This document shows, one piece after another, positions 14,301 to 15,767 of a stretch of 15,767 bases of DNA. Within the stretch, counting starts at the first letter, position 1; every line of letters starts with the position of its first letter. Made by a program: the position numbers and the translations under genes. A model generated the notes under the pieces. The model searched no databases. It was not told where the DNA came from and worked only from the letters and a program-made list of their open reading frames with translations. Origin of the DNA: Bacteroidaceae bacterium (lineage in GTDB: Bacteria > Bacteroidota > Bacteroidia > Bacteroidales > Bacteroidaceae); NCBI GenBank assembly GCA_028707655.1, contig JAQWAN010000017.1:1-15767 (forward strand). The letters run 5' to 3'.

Positions 14301-14820
14301 AAAGGTCTTTGTTGTAAATTTCTTTGAGTAGCCACCAGAGTGTTTCAATATATCTGTTGTCGTAAGTGATGTATGGATTATCTAAATCTACCCAGTAGCC
14401 CATCTTATGTGTTAAGTCGGCCCACTCCTTAGTATATTTCATCACCTCTTTTCTACAACAGCTGTTGTATTCATCTACAGAGATTTTGCCACCAATATCT
14501 TCTTTTGTGATTTTTAGTTTCTTCTCCACACTCAACTCAACGGGTAAACCATGGGTATCCCATCCAGCTTTACGCTTAACTTGGAACCCCTTCATTGTTT
14601 TGAAACGGCAGAAAATATCTTTAATAGATCGAGCCATCACATGATGAATACCAGGCATCCCATTTGCAGAAGGAGGTCCTTCATAAAAAACAAATGAAGG
14701 CTTCCCTTCTCTTTCTGTCATACTCTTAGAAAAAAGGTCTTTTTCGTCCCATGATTTCAATACCTCTTTATTAATATCGGAGAGGTTGAAATTTGTATAT
14801 TCTGCAAATTTTTTATCCAT
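11398..14820 (-). CDS. ileS: isoleucyl-tRNA synthetase with GIHH signature motif
   Basis: Attaches isoleucine to tRNA-Ile and hydrolyses mischarged valine. The 1140-aa class I synthetase shows PPSANGMPGIHH (49-60) as its HIGH region, GWDTHGLPVE (86-95), the editing-domain motifs WTTTPWTLPSNTAL (234-247) and GTGIVHIAPTFGADD (346-360), and the KMSKR loop (688-692; 12745-12759). The C-terminal tRNA-binding part is long and lacks the Cys-rich zinc motif of E. coli IleRS, which together with KMSKR fits the IleRS2/eukaryote-like group. The HIGH motif reads Gly57-Ile-His-His60, a swap of the first and third positions of HXGH. In IleRS2 enzymes this swap is associated with very strong mupirocin resistance. 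First gene of the operon that continues into the dksA-like gene and lspA; an exact -7 box lies 38 nt upstream. No T-box leader is present. Confidence 0.97.
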   Translation of the reverse strand: MDKKFAEYTNFNLSDINKEVLKSWDEKDLFSKSMTEREGKPSFVFYEGPPSANGMPGIHHVMARSIKDIFCRFKTMKGFQVKRKAGWDTHGLPVELSVEKKLKITKEDIGGKISVDEYNSCCRKEVMKYTKEWADLTHKMGYWVDLDNPYITYDNRYIETLWWLLKEIYNKDLLYKGYTIQPYSPAAGTGLSSHELNQPGCYKDVKDTTVVAQFKIKNPTAELSKWGTPYFIAWTTTPWTLPSNTALCVGPKIDYVAVQTYNAYTGEPITVLLAESRLSAYFSEKAADLKLEDYKANDKLIPYKVIASYKGKELEGMAYEQLMPWVNPGENAFRVILGDFVTTEDGTGIVHIAPTFGADDAQVAKSAGIAPLQLINKKGELRPMVDLTGKFYELDQLDEAFVQEKVNVAAYKEFAGRYVKNAYDDTLTDKDESLDVSICMLMKATNQAFKIEKHIHNYPHCWRTDKPVLYYPLDSWFIKSTACKERMMELNKEINWKPASTGTGRFGKWLENLNDWNLSRSRYWGTPLPIWRNDDDEIICIGSVEELYNEIEKSVAAGFMQTNPYKEKGFIPGQYNKDNYEKIDLHRPYVDDIILVSPTGKPMKRELDLIDVWFDSGAMPYAQLHYPFENKELLDSREVYPADFIAEGVDQTRGWFFTLHAISTMISDSKAYKAVISNGLVLDKSGNKMSKRLGNAVDPFGTIEKYGSDPLRWYMITNSSPWDNLKFDTDGIEEVRRKFFDTLYNTYSFFALYANVDHFSYKEADLTPDQKPEIDNWILSVLNSLIKNVEECYETYEPTKAGRLITDFVNDHLSNWYVRLNRKRFWGGTYSQDKLSAYQTLYTCLETVAKLMAPIAPFYADQLFLDLTKVTGRSTEESVHLATFPVYKEQLINKELETRMELAQQATSMVLALRRKVSIKVRQPLQCIMIPVVNEEQRGHIEAMKDLIMNEVNIKEVKFVDDSSGILVKRVKCNFKKLGPKFGKQMKAVAAAVAKLSQEAINELENNGSYPLQLGDTRVTVEATDLDIVNEDIPGWLVANEGKLTVALEVTITEELRREGWARELVNRIQNIRKTSGLEITDKIAIQLTKNDTINDAVNEYNGYICKQVLANKLELVEQVSNSTELDFEEFTLSICIEKE

Positions 14821-14858
14821 ATTTATAGGCTCTTTTACATCGTTGCTATATTGAGGTG

Positions 14859-14866
14859 CAAAGATA
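14859..14866 (-). promoter_or_regulatory. ileS operon promoter, -7 box
   Basis: On the minus strand TATCTTTG (14866-14859) matches TAnnTTTG exactly and is followed by C, as is common in Bacteroides. The start site would be near 14852, leaving a leader of about 30 nt. No TTG lies at the right distance; a 13-bp tandem repeat occupies that place instead. Confidence 0.6.
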
Positions 14867-14869
14867 TAA

Positions 14870-14895
14870 AAAAATCGTGAATAAAAATCGTGAAT
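14870..14895. repeat. 13-bp tandem direct repeat (two copies) at the ileS -33 region
   Basis: AAAAATCGTGAAT occurs at 14870-14882 and again, without a gap and without mismatch, at 14883-14895. The pair starts 4 bp upstream of the ileS -7 box and covers the region where a -33 element would be expected, between ileS and the upstream methyltransferase gene. It may be an operator, or a slippage product without function. Confidence 0.75.
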
Positions 14896-14904
14896 ATCTT
14901 CTAT

Positions 14905-15657
14905 TTATTGCGATATTCTCCTAAATTCTGAACAGATTATTGCTGTGGCCATCGCCACGTTAAGTGACTCGGAGGTAGCACAATCCAATGGGTAGTTGGG
15001 AATATAAAGGCGTTGGTTCACCAATTCTTCAATCTCTTTAGAAATACCATTTCCCTCATTTCCCATCACAATGAGTCCGTGTGTAGAGAGTTTTTCTTGG
15101 TAGAGGTTGTTTCCCTCGAGAAAAGTACCATAGATAGGAGCATTGGGTAGCCCTTTTATTAGCTCTTTCAAACCACAGTAGTGTACCCTTACTCTGCTAA
15201 TAGCCCCCATGGTTGCTTGGATGGTTTTAGGGTTATATAGATCCACTGTGTTGCTAGAACAAAAAATGTCGGTTATGCCAAACCAGTCGGCTAGTCGGAT
15301 AATAGTACCCAGATTACCAGGGTCTTGCACATCGTCTAAGGCTAAACAGAGTGAGCGTTCCACAACTGTAGGGTCGAAAGCTGGATTGGGCTGTTCAAAG
15401 ATGGCCAATACGCTCTGTGGCGACTTTAAAAAGCTGCATTTAGCTCGTTCTGCTGCTGTTGCTTCCAATTTCTCGTCTGCCTCTACGGTTGGGTTTTCAG
15501 CGAGCCAATTGGGGCTAGCTACCAGTAAGCGACAATGGAAATAGGGGAGTAGGTCGTGTACCAGTTTAGGTCCTTCAGCAACGAATACGTGTTCTTCCTT
15601 TCTGTTTTTCTTCAGCTCTAATGAGTGAATATATTTAATTTTGTTCTTGCTAATCAT
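14905..15657 (-). CDS. SpoU/TrmH-family RNA 2'-O-methyltransferase
   Basis: S-adenosylmethionine-dependent 2'-O-ribose methyltransferase of the knotted SPOUT class, acting on rRNA or tRNA. The 250-aa protein has an N-terminal substrate-binding domain (about 1-95; HVFVAEGPKLVHDLL at 23-37 is typical) and a C-terminal SpoU domain with all three motifs. Motif 1 is DPGNLGTIIRLADWFG (112-127; Asn115, Arg121), motif 2 LIVMGNEGNGIS (195-206; Glu201) and motif 3 SESLNVAMATAI (229-240; Asn233). The target nucleotide cannot be told from sequence; homologues are labelled RlmB-, TrmH- or TsnR-like. It ends 84 nt before ileS, whose own -7 box lies in that gap. A near-match -7 box (TATCTTTA, 15706-15699 on the minus strand) lies 42 nt upstream of its ATG. 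Confidence 0.93.
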   Translation of the reverse strand: MISKNKIKYIHSLELKKNRKEEHVFVAEGPKLVHDLLPYFHCRLLVASPNWLAENPTVEADEKLEATAAERAKCSFLKSPQSVLAIFEQPNPAFDPTVVERSLCLALDDVQDPGNLGTIIRLADWFGITDIFCSSNTVDLYNPKTIQATMGAISRVRVHYCGLKELIKGLPNAPIYGTFLEGNNLYQEKLSTHGLIVMGNEGNGISKEIEELVNQRLYIPNYPLDCATSESLNVAMATAIICSEFRRISQ

Positions 15658-15719
15658 GCTTTTTAACCGCTACTTTAAAGAATTATGTTGCAATTCTATA
15701 AAGATAAATTTAATAAAGC

Positions 15720-15727
15720 TATATTTG
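15720..15727 (+). promoter_or_regulatory. -7 box of the gene starting at the right edge
   Basis: TATATTTG is an exact TAnnTTTG match 28 nt before an ATG at 15756, a normal distance. No TTG occurs about 19 nt upstream. It supports a rightward gene divergent from the methyltransferase gene. Confidence 0.4.
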
Positions 15728-15755
15728 TAAGCTCAAATTTAGTGCTTTTTCCTCT

Positions 15756-15767
15756 ATGAAAAGAAAA
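15756..15767 (+). CDS. start of a divergent gene, cut off by the window edge
   Basis: ATG at 15756 opens a frame reading M-K-R-K, a typical beginning of an exported protein's signal sequence, and a -7 box lies 28 nt upstream. Only four codons are present, so product and family cannot be named. Confidence 0.4.

Noticed and set aside
14821..14904. T-box leader upstream of ileS
   Set aside because: The leader would be about 30 nt, with no T-box sequence or specifier stem.
15209..15544. 111-codon rightward frame opposite the RNA methyltransferase gene
   Set aside because: The opposite strand carries all three SpoU motifs; this frame has no recognisable domain.

Overview
The window looks like a chromosomal housekeeping segment from a member of the Bacteroidales (phylum Bacteroidota). 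The evidence is: AT-rich DNA; -7 boxes of the Bacteroides form TAnnTTTG in front of several genes; weak or absent Shine-Dalgarno sequences; a 286-residue primary sigma factor without region 1.1; secreted proteins and lipoproteins of Bacteroidales type (clostripain-like C11 protease, DUF4296 lipoprotein, OprO/P-type porin); and an IleRS-DksA-like-LspA-DUF4296 gene order that I know from this phylum. Genus cannot be read from the sequence.

Layout, left to right. 1-313: the possible last codons of an upstream gene, then a promoter followed about 60 nt later by a strong terminator (a candidate small RNA or leader), then the ribE promoter. 314-1460 (+): ribE (riboflavin synthase) and, 1 nt later, a nitroreductase, closed by a hairpin terminator. 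1553-2614 (+): an OprO/P-type outer-membrane porin whose terminator lies inside the 3' end of the convergent yihY gene. 2650-4355 (-): yihY (inner-membrane protein), preceded by rnpB, the RNase P RNA. 4356-4723: an AT-rich intergenic region holding the rnpB promoter and four helically phased GTTAAG/GTAAAA half-sites upstream of htrA. 4724-7314 (+): htrA/degQ (periplasmic serine protease) and rpoD, each with its own terminator. 7420-9034 (+): a small secreted protein of unknown function and a clostripain-family lipoprotein protease. 9038-14820 (-): a compact operon ileS, dksA-like, lspA, DUF4296 lipoprotein, small hypothetical, with overlaps or gaps of 19 nt or less. 14905-15657 (-): a SpoU/TrmH-type RNA methyltransferase. 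15658-15767: a divergent promoter region and the first four codons of a + strand gene.

How they work together. Several genes serve the cell envelope: LspA processes lipoproteins, two lipoproteins are encoded here, HtrA polices the periplasm, and the porin and YihY sit in the two membranes. The rest is core information processing (rpoD, rnpB, ileS, RNA methyltransferase) plus flavin synthesis next to a flavin enzyme. RpoD is presumably the factor that reads the TAnnTTTG boxes seen throughout.

I found no mobile element, CRISPR array, tRNA, phage gene or defence system, and no convincing undescribed multi-gene system. The most notable details are an isoleucyl-tRNA synthetase whose HIGH signature reads GIHH (the swapped form tied to strong mupirocin resistance in IleRS2 enzymes), the phased repeats upstream of htrA, the short promoter-terminator unit upstream of ribE, and a terminator embedded in a convergent coding sequence.
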